From: Nitrogeniibacter aestuarii
GTDB lineage: Bacteria; Pseudomonadota; Gammaproteobacteria; Burkholderiales; Rhodocyclaceae
Reading direction: 5' to 3'
DNA: 64,000 bases
Assembly: GCF_017309585.1 (NCBI RefSeq)
Contig: NZ_CP071321.1
Span: forward strand, 2,604,001-2,668,000
The translations under genes and the position numbers were made by a program. Below, one piece after another: positions 48,467-57,690 of the stretch (position 1 is its first letter; each line of letters starts with the position of its first letter). A model generated the notes under the pieces. The model made no database searches. It worked only from the letters and a program-made list of their open reading frames with translations, and was not told the origin of the DNA.

Positions 48467-48907
48467 ATGCCCAACAATTCACAAAGCCTCAAAAGCATCG
48501 GTCTCAAGGCCACTTTCCCCCGGCTCAAGATCCTTGAACTGTTCCAGCACACGGAACAGCGCCACCTGACCGCAGAAGACGTCTACCGTCTTCTCATGGA
48601 AGAAGGCATGGACATCGGCCTGGCGACGGTCTATCGCGTTCTGACGCAGTTCGAGCAGGCAGGCCTGCTCGAACGCCATTTCTTCGAGTCCGGCAAAGCC
48701 ATCTTCGAACTCAACGAAGGCGGTCATCACGACCACCTGGTGTGCGTCGAATGCGGCGCGGTCGAAGAGTTCTACGATCCCGAAATCGAAAAGCGTCAGG
48801 TCCAGGTCGCACAGGAGCGCGGTTTCACACTCAAGGAGCACGCCCTCTACATCTACGTCGAGTGCAAGCGGGAAAACTGCCCCAATCGCGAAACCGACAA
48901 GAAGTAG
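48467..48907 (+). CDS. fur: Ferric uptake regulator
   Basis: A DNA-binding repressor using Fe(2+), 146 residues. Features are the winged helix start LKSIGLKATFPRLKILELFQ, the recognition helix AEDVYRLLMEEGMDIGLATVYRVLTQFEQ, the histidine cluster in GGHHDHLVCVECGAVEEF, and the C-terminal cysteines in CKRENCPNR. ATG 48467 is chosen. A GTG at 48434 is unlikely. It probably controls the Fur-like boxes at fbpA and fbpC in this same window. Confidence 0.97.
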   Translation: MPNNSQSLKSIGLKATFPRLKILELFQHTEQRHLTAEDVYRLLMEEGMDIGLATVYRVLTQFEQAGLLERHFFESGKAIFELNEGGHHDHLVCVECGAVEEFYDPEIEKRQVQVAQERGFTLKEHALYIYVECKRENCPNRETDKK

Positions 48908-49093
48908 GACGCATCCGCCCTTGGGTTGAATCGCGGCGCTACGCGCAAGGCCCTCGGCCTGAGGGTCGCCAATGCACCTGCGCTGCCGGTGCAAGTCTAT
49001 CGCCTGCAGAAAACCGCCTCGACAACGCTCGTGTAGAACTGCTGCGATCCGCCTCATCGGAACGGGTCCAGACGCCGCAGCTGGCCAGCTGAA

Positions 49094-50758
49094 TCAGGCC
49101 GGCTGACGTCCGAGCATTTCCGCTGCGTGCTGTCGGGTGGTTTCCGTGATCTCGACGCCGCCAAGCATTCGTGCAATTTCGTCGATACGTGCCTTGTCGT
49201 CCAGTGGCGTGACCTGACTGAGAGTCTCACCGGCGACTTCCGACTTGGCAATCGACCACTGCCAGTCTGCGCAGGCAGCCACCTGCGGCAAATGGGTCAC
49301 GCACATCACCTGGCGTTGCTGGCCCAACGCGTGGAGCATGCGGCCAACGATCTCGGCCACGCGGCCACCGATGCCCACATCAACCTCGTCAAAGATCATG
49401 GTCGGCGTCGCCGAGGCCCGACTCGTGATGACTTGAATGGCCAGACCAATACGCGACAGCTCGCCGCCGGACGCGGTCTTGGCCAGCGGCTTGAGCGGCT
49501 GGCTCGGATTGGCCGCGACCAGAAACTCGACCCGCTCGTCGCCATGCGCGCTGCCTTCCGGCTCGGGTACCAGCGCGACTTCAAAGCGTCCGCCATTCAT
49601 GGACAGGGTCTGCATGGCGGCCGTCACCTGCTCGGACAACTGCGCAGCGATGGGCGCGCGTGCCTCGCTCAGCCCCTTGGCCAGCGAACGATAAGCAGAT
49701 TCGGCTTCGACCGCCCGCGCTTCGAGTTTGGCCGGATCCCCTGCTTCGCTCAGCGCATCGAGCTGGGACGACAGACGCTGGTGCAGCGCCTCGAGTTCTT
49801 CGGGCGGCACGTGGTGCTTGCGCGCCACATCGGTGACCGCACCCAGGCGCGCTTCCAGCTCGGCCAGCTGCGCTGGATCGACATCGACCCGATCTCGATA
49901 ACTGCGCAGGGCATGCAGGGCTTCGTCGGCCTGAATGGCCGCGTTGTTGAGCATGTCCTGAGCTTCACTCAGAGCACCGTCGATCTGAGCGAGTTCGGCA
50001 AGACGCGCCGCCAGACGTTCGAGCGACGACACCACGGGGGCTTCCCCCTCTTCGAGTGCATCAATCGCCATCGAGGCACCTTCGATCAAACCGGCCGCGT
50101 GACTCAGACGGGCGTGGTCCTGATTGAGGGTTTCCCATTCCGAAGCCGTGAAGACCAGCTCATCGAGCTCTTTCACCTGCCAACCCAGCAACTCCCGTTC
50201 CCGCTGCAGGCCTTCGGCGTCGGCCGCTGCCTGCTGCAGCGCTTTGAGAACCCCTTGCCAGACACGCCAGGCGTCGGACACATCCGCGGCAAGCGACTCG
50301 AGGCCCGCATACCGATCAATCAGCGCGCGCTGCGCGTCACCACGCAACAGCGCGTGGTGCGCATGCTGTCCATGGATGTCGGCCAGCCACTCGCCCACTT
50401 CACGCAACTGGGACAGCGTCGCCGCTGCACCGTTGATCCAGGCCTTTGACCGACCTGATGCATCGACGGCGCGTCTGAGCAACAGCACGTCATCGTCGAT
50501 ATCGATCATCTGCTCATCGAGCCATGATCGAAGTTCCGGGATATCCGGCAGATCGAACTCGGCCGAAATGTCGGCACGCTTCTGCCCCGAACGTACCACG
50601 CCGCTCTCCGCACGATCCCCCATCACGAGGCCGAGCGCGTCGAGCAGGATGGATTTACCCGCGCCGGTCTCGCCGGTCAGCGCGCCGAAACCTGCCGAAA
50701 AATCGAGTTCGAGCGTATCGACGATGACGAAATCTTGAATGGAGAGTCGGCGCAGCAT
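49094..50758 (-). CDS. recN: DNA repair ATPase RecN
   Basis: An SMC-like repair protein of 554 residues. Walker A is GETGAGKS in GFGALTGETGAGKSILLDAL. A long coiled coil covers residues about 155-350. The signature is GGELSRIGLAIQVI, and Walker B MIFDEVDVGIGG. It promotes double-strand break repair with RecA. It follows nadK on the same strand with 21 bp between. Confidence 0.96.
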   Translation of the reverse strand: MLRRLSIQDFVIVDTLELDFSAGFGALTGETGAGKSILLDALGLVMGDRAESGVVRSGQKRADISAEFDLPDIPELRSWLDEQMIDIDDDVLLLRRAVDASGRSKAWINGAAATLSQLREVGEWLADIHGQHAHHALLRGDAQRALIDRYAGLESLAADVSDAWRVWQGVLKALQQAAADAEGLQRERELLGWQVKELDELVFTASEWETLNQDHARLSHAAGLIEGASMAIDALEEGEAPVVSSLERLAARLAELAQIDGALSEAQDMLNNAAIQADEALHALRSYRDRVDVDPAQLAELEARLGAVTDVARKHHVPPEELEALHQRLSSQLDALSEAGDPAKLEARAVEAESAYRSLAKGLSEARAPIAAQLSEQVTAAMQTLSMNGGRFEVALVPEPEGSAHGDERVEFLVAANPSQPLKPLAKTASGGELSRIGLAIQVITSRASATPTMIFDEVDVGIGGRVAEIVGRMLHALGQQRQVMCVTHLPQVAACADWQWSIAKSEVAGETLSQVTPLDDKARIDEIARMLGGVEITETTRQHAAEMLGRQPA

Positions 50759-50779
50759 GGTCCGCGGGAGTGAAGTGAA

Positions 50780-51664
50780 TCAGGGATTGCGCGGAGAGGC
50801 GCTCCAATGGAGCTTCTCGCGCAGCATGGCAAAGTAACTGTAGCCCGGCGGATGGAGCAGACGGATGCTGTGCTCGGCGCGGGTCACACGAATGCAATCG
50901 CCCGCGCGCGCGTCGAAACGCTCCTGCCCGTCGAAGTGCACGCTGGCGTCGTGGGGGGCGAGCAGAGTGATTTCGATTGTGCAGTGATCAGGCAGCGTCA
51001 CCGGACGTGCGGTCAGCGTGTGCGGGCACAGCGGCACGAGCGCAATGCCGACCACATTGGGGTGCAGAATCGGCCCGTTGGCCGACAGGGCGTACGCTGT
51101 CGATCCAGTCGGCGTCGAGATGATCATGCCGTCCGAGCGCTGGGTATAGACAAACTCGTCGTCAATGCGCACATCAAACTCGATCATGCGCCCGAGATCG
51201 CCCTTGTTGACCACCACGTCGTTGAGGGCACAGGTGTGGAAGACTCGCTGCCCTTTGCGCATCACGTCGATGTCGAGCATGAAGCGGGTCTCTTCTTTCG
51301 CCTTGCCGTCGAGCACGGCGCGCAGCGCCTTTTCGGCATCGTGACTGGGGACATCGGTGAGAAACCCCAGGCGCCCCTGATTGATTCCCAGCAAAGGGAC
51401 CCCATAACTGGAGAGACGACGTGCTGCATTGAGCATGGTGCCATCACCGCCGACCACGACTGCCAGGTCCGCATTTTCGCCGATCTCGTCGTAGCTGCTG
51501 ACGATGTAGCCCGACACCAGCCCGGTCGAACTGGCCGTTCCCTGCTCGATGCGGACAGACAGACCGTAGGCACGCAGAATGTGCGCGACATTGGCAATGG
51601 TGGGGGTCACCTCCGGGCTCTGGTATTTGCCGATGAGCGCGACCGTCGTGATGGGTGTTTGCAT
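50780..51664 (-). CDS. nadK: NAD kinase
   Basis: It phosphorylates NAD to NADP. The 294-residue product carries VVGGDGTMLNAARRL with the GGDG motif, GINQGRLGFLTD, and TPTGSTAYALSANGPI. ATG 51664 is chosen. The longer frame from 51685 adds residues not seen in the family. It is divergent from hrcA and cotranscribed with recN. Confidence 0.96.
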   Translation of the reverse strand: MQTPITTVALIGKYQSPEVTPTIANVAHILRAYGLSVRIEQGTASSTGLVSGYIVSSYDEIGENADLAVVVGGDGTMLNAARRLSSYGVPLLGINQGRLGFLTDVPSHDAEKALRAVLDGKAKEETRFMLDIDVMRKGQRVFHTCALNDVVVNKGDLGRMIEFDVRIDDEFVYTQRSDGMIISTPTGSTAYALSANGPILHPNVVGIALVPLCPHTLTARPVTLPDHCTIEITLLAPHDASVHFDGQERFDARAGDCIRVTRAEHSIRLLHPPGYSYFAMLREKLHWSASPRNP

Positions 51665-51777
51665 ATGGCGCAAATTAAACCACATCTGATGCGCGCATTC
51701 GATGACGACAAAACTTGCACAGACCGCTTCAATGCGCGCTATGCAGCCGGACGAGAGTTACATAGAATCCAAAGCCA

Positions 51778-52824
51778 ATGGCTAAAGAATCCGACCTGAC
51801 CCAACTCGATGAACGTTCGCGCATCCTGCTCAGAACGCTGATCGAGCGTTACATTGCCGACGGCCAGCCTGTTGGCTCCCGCGCGCTGTCGAAGCATTCA
51901 GGGCTCGACCTGTCGGCGGCCACTGTCCGAAACGTGATGTCGGATCTGGAAGAACTCGGATTCATTGCCAGCCCGCATACCTCGGCCGGTCGGGTACCTA
52001 CATCGCGCGGTTACCGCCTGTTCGTCGATCAACTGCTCCGCGTGAGGCCTTTGCACGCCAATCTGCTTCACGAACTCGAGGGGCAACTGCAGCCCGACCA
52101 GCCGCAGCGGCTGATCGGCGCGGCATCCAACCTGCTTTCGGAGCTCTCGCAGTTCGCCGGTGTGGTGGTCGCGCCGCGCAAGGATGCGGTGCGCATTCGG
52201 CAGATAGAATTCGTGCCCCTGTCGGAAGGTCGTGTGCTGCTCATCATCGTCACCACCAGTGGTGATGTGCAGAACCGCATCCTGGCGACCAAGAAGCCCT
52301 ACTCGCCCTCCGAACTGGTCACCGCCGCAAACTACCTCAACGCGCACTACTCCGGGCTCGACTTCGAGGCTATCCGCACCCGCATCCAGACCGAACTCAA
52401 GCAACTGCACAGCGACATGTCGGACCTCATGACAGCCGCCGTCGATGCCGGCAACGAGGCGGTTCAGGACTCATCGTCCCGATACGTGCTCTCGGGTGAA
52501 ACCAATCTGCTGGACGTGGAAGACCTGTCGTCGAACATGGTTCGCTTGCGCGAGCTGTTCAAACTGTTCGATCAGAAAACCAGCCTGCTGCAGCTGCTGG
52601 ACATCTCGAACCGGGCAGACGGCGTGCAGATTTTCATCGGCGGGGAATCCGGCCTGGCGCCGCTGGACGAGTGCAGCGTGGTGACCGCGCCCTACGAGGT
52701 GGACGGCATGATTGTCGGCTCGGTGGGCGTCATCGGGCCGACGCGTATGGCGTACGAGCGCATCATTCCCATCGTGGACATCACCGCCCGCCTGCTCTCA
52801 GGGGCACTTTCCTCGCGCGGCTGA
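51778..52824 (+). CDS. hrcA: Heat-inducible transcription repressor HrcA
   Basis: A 348-residue repressor of chaperone genes acting at CIRCE elements. The N-terminal winged helix has LDERSRILLRTLIERYIADGQPVGSRALSKHSGLDLSAATVRNVMSDLEELG, and the IFIGGESGLAPLDECSVV segment marks the C-terminal part. I find no CIRCE repeat (TTAGCACTC-N9-GAGTGCTAA) in this window, including upstream of grpE, so its target lies elsewhere. hemH follows after 33 bp. Confidence 0.96.
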   Translation: MAKESDLTQLDERSRILLRTLIERYIADGQPVGSRALSKHSGLDLSAATVRNVMSDLEELGFIASPHTSAGRVPTSRGYRLFVDQLLRVRPLHANLLHELEGQLQPDQPQRLIGAASNLLSELSQFAGVVVAPRKDAVRIRQIEFVPLSEGRVLLIIVTTSGDVQNRILATKKPYSPSELVTAANYLNAHYSGLDFEAIRTRIQTELKQLHSDMSDLMTAAVDAGNEAVQDSSSRYVLSGETNLLDVEDLSSNMVRLRELFKLFDQKTSLLQLLDISNRADGVQIFIGGESGLAPLDECSVVTAPYEVDGMIVGSVGVIGPTRMAYERIIPIVDITARLLSGALSSRG

Positions 52825-52857
52825 GTCCATCAGGCACCCAAGAATCAGGAGACACCC

Positions 52858-53958
52858 ATGGCCCGCTACCGGCCCGAGCCAGCGCATACCCACGGTCAGA
52901 CCCCACGCACCGGCGTTCTGCTGGTCAACCTTGGCTCGCCTGAAGCGCCCACGGCAAAGGCCTTGCGCCCGTATCTCAAGCAGTTTCTTTCGGACACTCG
53001 CGTGGTCGAGATCCCGAAGCTGATCTGGTGGCCGATCCTGAATCTGATCATCCTCAACACCCGCCCGGCCAAGTCGGCTGAAAAGTACGCCTCCATCTGG
53101 ATGGACGAAGGCTCACCGCTGCGCGTCCACACCGAACGCCAGGCCAAGCTGCTCACCGGCCACCTGGGCGAAGCCGGCCACAAGGACTGGATCGTGCGCT
53201 GGGCCATGCGTTACGGCGAACCGAGCATCGGGCGAACGCTCGATGAGATGCGCTCACTTGGATGCGATCGCATTCTCGTGGTGCCGCTGTACCCTCAGTA
53301 CGCCGGCAGCACCACCGGCAGTGTCATGGACGAGGTGGCGCGCAGTCTGCTGTCCTGGCGCAACCTGCCCGAGATGCGCTACATCCGCAGCTACCATGAC
53401 CAAACAGGCTATATCGAATCACTCGCAGCCTCGGTACGGCGTCATTGGCAGCGCAATGGGCAAGGCGAGCACCTGATTCTCAGTTTCCACGGCGTGCCGC
53501 GTCAGACCCTCGACAAGGGCGACCCTTACCATTGCGAGTGCCACAAGACAGCCCGCTTGCTGTCGGAAGCACTCGGTGACGACGGCAAGCGCGTGAAAGT
53601 CACCTTCCAGTCCCGCTTCGGCAAGGCCGAGTGGCTTCAACCCTACACACAGCCCACACTCGAAGCCATGGCACGTGACGGCGTCCGGTCAGTGGATGTG
53701 ATGTGTCCGGGCTTTTCGTCCGACTGCCTTGAAACGCTTGAGGAAATCGCGATGGAGTGCAAGGAAGCCTTCCTCTCCAACGGCGGCAAGCAATTCAACT
53801 ACATCCCCTGCCTCAATGAAGACGCCGCCTGGATTCAGCATCTCACTGATCTGGTCCTGGCCCATGCCGGCAACTGGCGCACGGAAGACGTCCGCCGTGG
53901 TACCAGCGACCGCAGTGTCGGGGCCGAGCATGCCCGCAAACTGGGAGCAAAGCATTGA
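52858..53958 (+). CDS. hemH: Ferrochelatase
   Basis: It inserts Fe(2+) into protoporphyrin IX to make heme. The 366-residue product has GVLLVNLGSPEAPTAKALRPYLKQFL, VVPLYPQYAGSTTGSV, the catalytic-His region HLILSFHGVPRQTLDKGDPYHCEC, and CPGFSSDCLETLEEI. ATG 52858 follows CAGGAGA. It is cotranscribed with hrcA and overlapped by the next gene by 4 bp. Confidence 0.97.
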   Translation: MARYRPEPAHTHGQTPRTGVLLVNLGSPEAPTAKALRPYLKQFLSDTRVVEIPKLIWWPILNLIILNTRPAKSAEKYASIWMDEGSPLRVHTERQAKLLTGHLGEAGHKDWIVRWAMRYGEPSIGRTLDEMRSLGCDRILVVPLYPQYAGSTTGSVMDEVARSLLSWRNLPEMRYIRSYHDQTGYIESLAASVRRHWQRNGQGEHLILSFHGVPRQTLDKGDPYHCECHKTARLLSEALGDDGKRVKVTFQSRFGKAEWLQPYTQPTLEAMARDGVRSVDVMCPGFSSDCLETLEEIAMECKEAFLSNGGKQFNYIPCLNEDAAWIQHLTDLVLAHAGNWRTEDVRRGTSDRSVGAEHARKLGAKH

Positions 53959-54320
53959 ACTGGCGACTACTTGCCCGCTGGGCATTGAATGCGTGCGCGC
54001 TGATGCTGGTGCCCGAGGTGGTCAGCGCCATGGAGGTCACCTCCTTCCCCGCCGCACTGATCAGCGCGCTGCTGATCGGACTGGTCAACGCGCTCATTCG
54101 CCCGATTCTGCTCCTGGTGACGCTGCCCATCACCGTACTCACGTTCGGCATCTTCGCGCTCATCATCAACGGCTTGATGTTCTGGCTGGTCTCGGCTCTG
54201 GTTTCGGGTTTCGTGGTCCCCGATTTTGCGACCGCGTTCTGGGGCGCGCTGCTCTACAGCATTCTCACCTGGCTGGTGAGCCTGGCCATGAGTGAACCCA
54301 ATCCCGTTCGACACCGTTAA
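53955..54320 (+). CDS. Phage holin family-type four-span membrane protein
   Basis: A 121-residue membrane protein of the phage holin-4_2/YvlD-like family, with four hydrophobic spans (about 8-25, 31-52, 60-83 and 89-113). The family is encoded by ordinary bacterial chromosomes and does not by itself indicate a prophage. The start is TTG 53955, overlapping the hemH stop (TTGA), with GGGAG upstream. A terminator follows immediately. Confidence 0.85.
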   Translation: MNWRLLARWALNACALMLVPEVVSAMEVTSFPAALISALLIGLVNALIRPILLLVTLPITVLTFGIFALIINGLMFWLVSALVSGFVVPDFATAFWGALLYSILTWLVSLAMSEPNPVRHR

Positions 54321-54350
54321 AAAAAACGCTCCTGGCGGAGCGGTTTTTTT
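54321..54350. terminator. Terminator after the hrcA-hemH unit
   Basis: CGCTCC (54327-54332) pairs with GGAGCG (54337-54342) around TGGC, with A and T tracts on either side. Its position between convergent units suits both strands. Confidence 0.88.
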
Positions 54351-54367
54351 ATCGTGACTGCGTCGGT

Positions 54368-54898
54368 TCAGGCACCGGGGCGTTTTGCCTCTGCCTCATC
54401 CTTGGTTGCACTGCGTCTCGGGCGGCGACGCACGGCGCCCGGATCAAAATGGCCGCCGAGCTTTCGCAACGCATCCTCGCGTGCTTCGAGCGCGCGCTGG
54501 AAAGCGCCGTCCTCGCCGTACTTCTTCACCGAGAACTTGACCCGCTTGCGCCGCCCGTCAGGCAATGGCCAGGAGGCGACCCAGAACCAGCGCTGCTTGT
54601 CTTCCGGAAGATCACGCGTCTCCGAGGCGCAGTAGCGGCATACACCCACCACGCCGGAGCGGTTGTTCTTCTTTCGGATGGACGAATACTCCTGCATCGA
54701 CAGGGGTGGATGATTGGCGATGATTTCGTCGCGATATGACTTCGCTTCGGCAAACGCTTTGCGCTTGCCGCCGAAAACGCCATCACTGAAGTGCTTCCGA
54801 TAGATGACGCCGCGCCGCTGAATGGTGACCAGCCAACCGTGCGTCCGACTTGCGTCGTTGTCCACGCGGCTGATGCCGTAAACGCTACCTCGAGTCAC
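54368..54898 (-). CDS. AP2-like DNA-binding domain protein
   Basis: A 176-residue basic protein. Two related AP2-type segments are visible: residues about 1-60 (GISRVDNDASRTHGWLVTI, YRKHFSDG, AFAEAKSYRDEI) and about 78-140 (GVVGVCRYC, WFWVASWPLPDGRRKRVKF, AFQRALEAREDAL). Such a fold occurs in plant ERF factors and in bacterial AP2-HNH and phage proteins, but no nuclease motif is present here. The C-terminus is Arg/Ala-rich. GTG 54898 is preferred over 54904 because the GGAGG box lies 7 nt upstream of it. Function is unknown, probably transcriptional. Confidence 0.72.
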   Translation of the reverse strand: MTRGSVYGISRVDNDASRTHGWLVTIQRRGVIYRKHFSDGVFGGKRKAFAEAKSYRDEIIANHPPLSMQEYSSIRKKNNRSGVVGVCRYCASETRDLPEDKQRWFWVASWPLPDGRRKRVKFSVKKYGEDGAFQRALEAREDALRKLGGHFDPGAVRRRPRRSATKDEAEAKRPGA

Positions 54899-55065
54899 TC
54901 CCACTCCCTCCGATTTTTCTTGGCTTGGGGCATAGGAGAAATTTCGGCGGCGCGGTGGAAAACTTTACCTGCGCAGACGCGAGGGGATTGAAAGCCGACC
55001 AGCGGTCACCAGTTAAGGAGCAGCTGATAATGCCAATGCTGGCTGCCAGGACACAGGAGCACACC

Positions 55066-55503
55066 ATGACCCAATCCATCCAGACCGCCTGCCCATCGTG
55101 CAACGGTCTCAACCGGCTGCCCGCCGAGCGGCTTGGAGACGACCCCAATTGTGGTCGCTGCCACGCACCACTCTTCCCCGGCACGGTCGTCAATGCAAAC
55201 GCCAGTGCCTTTGAATCACACGTGACACGCAGTGACGTACCGGTGGTGGTGGATTTCTGGGCACCCTGGTGCGGCCCCTGCCGCATGATGGCCCCCGCGT
55301 TCGACGCAGCAGCCAGAGCGCTGGCGCCGGATTACCGCCTGCTGAAGGTCAACACCGAAGAGGAACAAGCCTTGGCGAGTCGCTACGCCATCCGGAGCAT
55401 TCCGACCCTGATGCTTTTCCGGCGCGGGCAGGAGGTCGCACGCATGAGTGGCGCCATGAACGAGCAGCAGCTCGTCCAGTGGGTGCGCGCTCAGGAACGC
55501 TGA
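55066..55503 (+). CDS. trxC: Thioredoxin 2 (zinc-binding TrxC)
   Basis: A 145-residue disulfide reductase. The N-terminal zinc ribbon has CPSCNGLNRL and CGRCHAPLF, followed by a thioredoxin domain with VVDFWAPWCGPCRMMAPAF and the cis-Pro loop SIPTLMLFRRG. TrxC members answer to oxidative stress in other bacteria. ATG 55066 with AGGAG is chosen over the 54925 frame. Its stop abuts the convergent kinase stop (TGATCA). Confidence 0.95.
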   Translation: MTQSIQTACPSCNGLNRLPAERLGDDPNCGRCHAPLFPGTVVNANASAFESHVTRSDVPVVVDFWAPWCGPCRMMAPAFDAAARALAPDYRLLKVNTEEEQALASRYAIRSIPTLMLFRRGQEVARMSGAMNEQQLVQWVRAQER

Positions 55504-56865
55504 TCAGTCTTCGAGCAGTTGCAGATCGAGACCGGATGCCATGCCCTTGCCTTTGGCCGCGGCTGGCGCGTTTCCCGAGACAGCGACGGCCATCTGGGCA
55601 AGACGTTTGGTCATTGAGGTGGTCAGACGCGCCCGGAATGCTTCGAGCGTTTCGTCGGTGGCCAATGCCAACGCTGCGGGATTGATCTCAAGGTAGGTCA
55701 CGTCAGTCAACGAGGTGACGGTAAACATGTGCTTATGATCGAGGCCATCGAGATACGCGGTCTCGCCAAACGCATCACCAGCATCGACACAGGCAATCTG
55801 CTTTCCGGTGCAGGCCAGCTCGACCTGCCCTTCGACCAGCACGCCAAAGCGCTGATCCTGATCGCCTTCGCGGAACAGCGTGGTATTCGATTCGGCCACG
55901 CGCCAACGGGAGATGCGCAACACCTCCCACAACTCGACGTCATCGAACTCGGTGAAGAACGGCATCTTGCGCAAGGCACCGAAACGGCTGGTGTCGGGCG
56001 GCACGAACTTGTCGTCCACAATCTTGTAGCGCACCGCCGACAAGTCCTTGGCGAATTCGGCGCCGTTCTTGTAGCGGGAGTACAGATCCTTCTCGAGCGC
56101 CTTCTTGATCACCTTTTCCATCAGCTCGGGCAATTCCGGCTGCAGCTGGCACACCGAGGGAGGCTCGGCGTTGATGATCTTGTAGATCAGCTGCGCTGGA
56201 TTCTTGGCCCTGAATGGCAAACGTCCGGTCAGGAGGTGGAAGAGCAACACACCCAGCGAATACAGATCCGTCTTCTGGTTCAGCGGGTAACTCTTGATCT
56301 GTTCAGGCGACATGTAGGCTGGCGAGCCCACGCCCATGATGAACGTCGAATCGGAATCGACCCGCTTGTTGATGTTCATCGCCAGACCGAAGTCGGTGAT
56401 CTTCACGTTGTCCTTGTCGTCGACCATGATGTTGGCCGGCTTGATGTCGCGGTGAATCACCCCCTGCCGGTACGCATAATCGAGCGCCATACAGCACTTG
56501 AAAACGATACCGATGGTCCGATGGATCGGCATGAGGTTGGCAAAGGTACAGAACTTCTCCAGCGACTCTCCAGAGAAGTACTCCATCACCACATAGGCTT
56601 CGTTTTCGTCAACGACGCCTTCGAAAATGCGGATGATGTTCGGATGCTTGAGCCGGCTGGCGACGTTGCTCTCGGCCTTAAGGAGCTTGAGCAGACGCCG
56701 GTTCCACTTGGCTTCGTCTTTCGCCTTGTCGTCAAAGCGGATGTACTTGAGCGCAACGGGCTCCGGGTAAACAGAACTCTCTGCGAGGTAGACGGTTGCC
56801 GTCGCACCTCGACCCAATTCCCGGATGATCCGGTACTTCCCGATCTGGCTCGGGATATCGCTCAT
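55504..56865 (-). CDS. Ser/Thr protein kinase with degenerate cNMP-binding domain
   Basis: 453 residues. The kinase domain covers about 10-270, with Gly loop LGRGATATVYLAE, Lys40 in VALKYI, HRDIKPANIMVDD (Asp140), ITDFGLAMN, and the SPAYMSPEQ segment, so it is likely active. A cNMP-binding fold covers about 320-440 (LFREGDQDQRFGVLVEG, GDAFGETAYLDG). Where cyclic nucleotide binders have an Arg after the FGE loop (as in PRAATV of CRP), this has DHKHMF, so ligand binding may be lost. There is no membrane span. ATG 56865 has a GGGAG box. Confidence 0.92.
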   Translation of the reverse strand: MSDIPSQIGKYRIIRELGRGATATVYLAESSVYPEPVALKYIRFDDKAKDEAKWNRRLLKLLKAESNVASRLKHPNIIRIFEGVVDENEAYVVMEYFSGESLEKFCTFANLMPIHRTIGIVFKCCMALDYAYRQGVIHRDIKPANIMVDDKDNVKITDFGLAMNINKRVDSDSTFIMGVGSPAYMSPEQIKSYPLNQKTDLYSLGVLLFHLLTGRLPFRAKNPAQLIYKIINAEPPSVCQLQPELPELMEKVIKKALEKDLYSRYKNGAEFAKDLSAVRYKIVDDKFVPPDTSRFGALRKMPFFTEFDDVELWEVLRISRWRVAESNTTLFREGDQDQRFGVLVEGQVELACTGKQIACVDAGDAFGETAYLDGLDHKHMFTVTSLTDVTYLEINPAALALATDETLEAFRARLTTSMTKRLAQMAVAVSGNAPAAAKGKGMASGLDLQLLED

Positions 56866-56975
56866 CGTCACTCCCAGGCTGAACCCTGACCTCTCTGTTA
56901 TGGGCTTCATTATGCCCGCGTCGATCCATTCGGACCACGGTTCGTCAACAAACTCACATTTTTTTGAAGCCGGCA

Positions 56976-57000
56976 CTTGAAATCGCGTCGCCCACCCCAA
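56976..57000 (+). promoter_or_regulatory. Heat-shock (sigma32-type) promoter of grpE-dnaK-dnaJ
   Basis: CTTGAAA (56976-56982) and CCCCAA (56995-57000), separated by 12 nt, match the sigma32 consensus of CTTGAAA with CCCCAT. The grpE start is 40 bp downstream. No CIRCE repeat is seen here. Confidence 0.8.
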
Positions 57001-57039
57001 GGTAGCGAGGCATCGAAATCAAAGTCGCAGGACGTCACA

Positions 57040-57606
57040 ATGCAAGAGAACAACCCGACGCCGGATCAGGCCCTTAACGCACAAGAGGCCGACCACGCCG
57101 ACAAGGCCGCCGAACAAACGACTGCCGAAGGCCACATCGACACCATGCCGAGCCTTGAAGAGGCCGTGCGGACTGCCGAACTCAAGGCGCAGGAGCACCA
57201 TGACGCATGGCTGCGCGCCAAGGCTGAGACCGAAAACCTGCGCCGCCGCGCTCAGGAAGACGTCGAAAAGGCGCACAAGTACGCAGGCGAGAAATTCGCT
57301 CAGGCCATGCTGCCAGTCAAGGACAGCCTGGAAGCAGCGCTGTCTGCCGAAAACTCCACCTTCGAAAACCTGCGCGACGGCGTCGAGATCACCCTCAAGC
57401 AACTGGTGTCCGCCTTTGAGAGCACCGGCGTGGCTGCGGTTGATCCGGTGGGCGAGAAGTTCGACCCCAACCTGCATCAGGCCATCAGCGCCCAGCCCCA
57501 CGACGGGGAGCCGAACACGGTCCTGACCGTACTGCAGAAGGGCTACACGCTGCATGGTCGCGTCATTCGCCCGGCATTGGTCATCGTATCGGCCGCCAAG
57601 GCTTGA
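57040..57606 (+). CDS. grpE: Nucleotide exchange factor GrpE
   Basis: A 188-residue exchange factor for DnaK. The long N-terminal coiled coil covers residues 40-90 (AKAETENLRRRAQEDVEKA), and the C-terminal beta domain includes VDPVGEKFDPNLHQAI and GYTLHGRVIRPALVIVS. ATG 57040 is chosen over upstream frames. It is first gene of the chaperone operon. Confidence 0.97.
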   Translation: MQENNPTPDQALNAQEADHADKAAEQTTAEGHIDTMPSLEEAVRTAELKAQEHHDAWLRAKAETENLRRRAQEDVEKAHKYAGEKFAQAMLPVKDSLEAALSAENSTFENLRDGVEITLKQLVSAFESTGVAAVDPVGEKFDPNLHQAISAQPHDGEPNTVLTVLQKGYTLHGRVIRPALVIVSAAKA

Positions 57607-57690
57607 AAAGGCCCAGGCAAGCCCCACATTGGAATCAGACGCAGGCCGGCGGATCGGCCAGCCTAAGAAAATTGAGATAAAGGAATCATC

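Noticed and set aside
48908..49093. Terminator-like TGCACC/GGTGCA hairpin between fur and recN
   Set aside because: The stem is only six pairs with a 9-nt loop and no T tract, too weak to call.
51665..51777. CIRCE element upstream of hrcA or grpE
   Set aside because: I looked for TTAGCACTC-N9-GAGTGCTAA in both regions and found no acceptable match.
53955..54320. Prophage remnant suggested by a holin-like protein
   Set aside because: The family is widespread in chromosomes, the gene is coupled to hemH, and no other phage genes are present.
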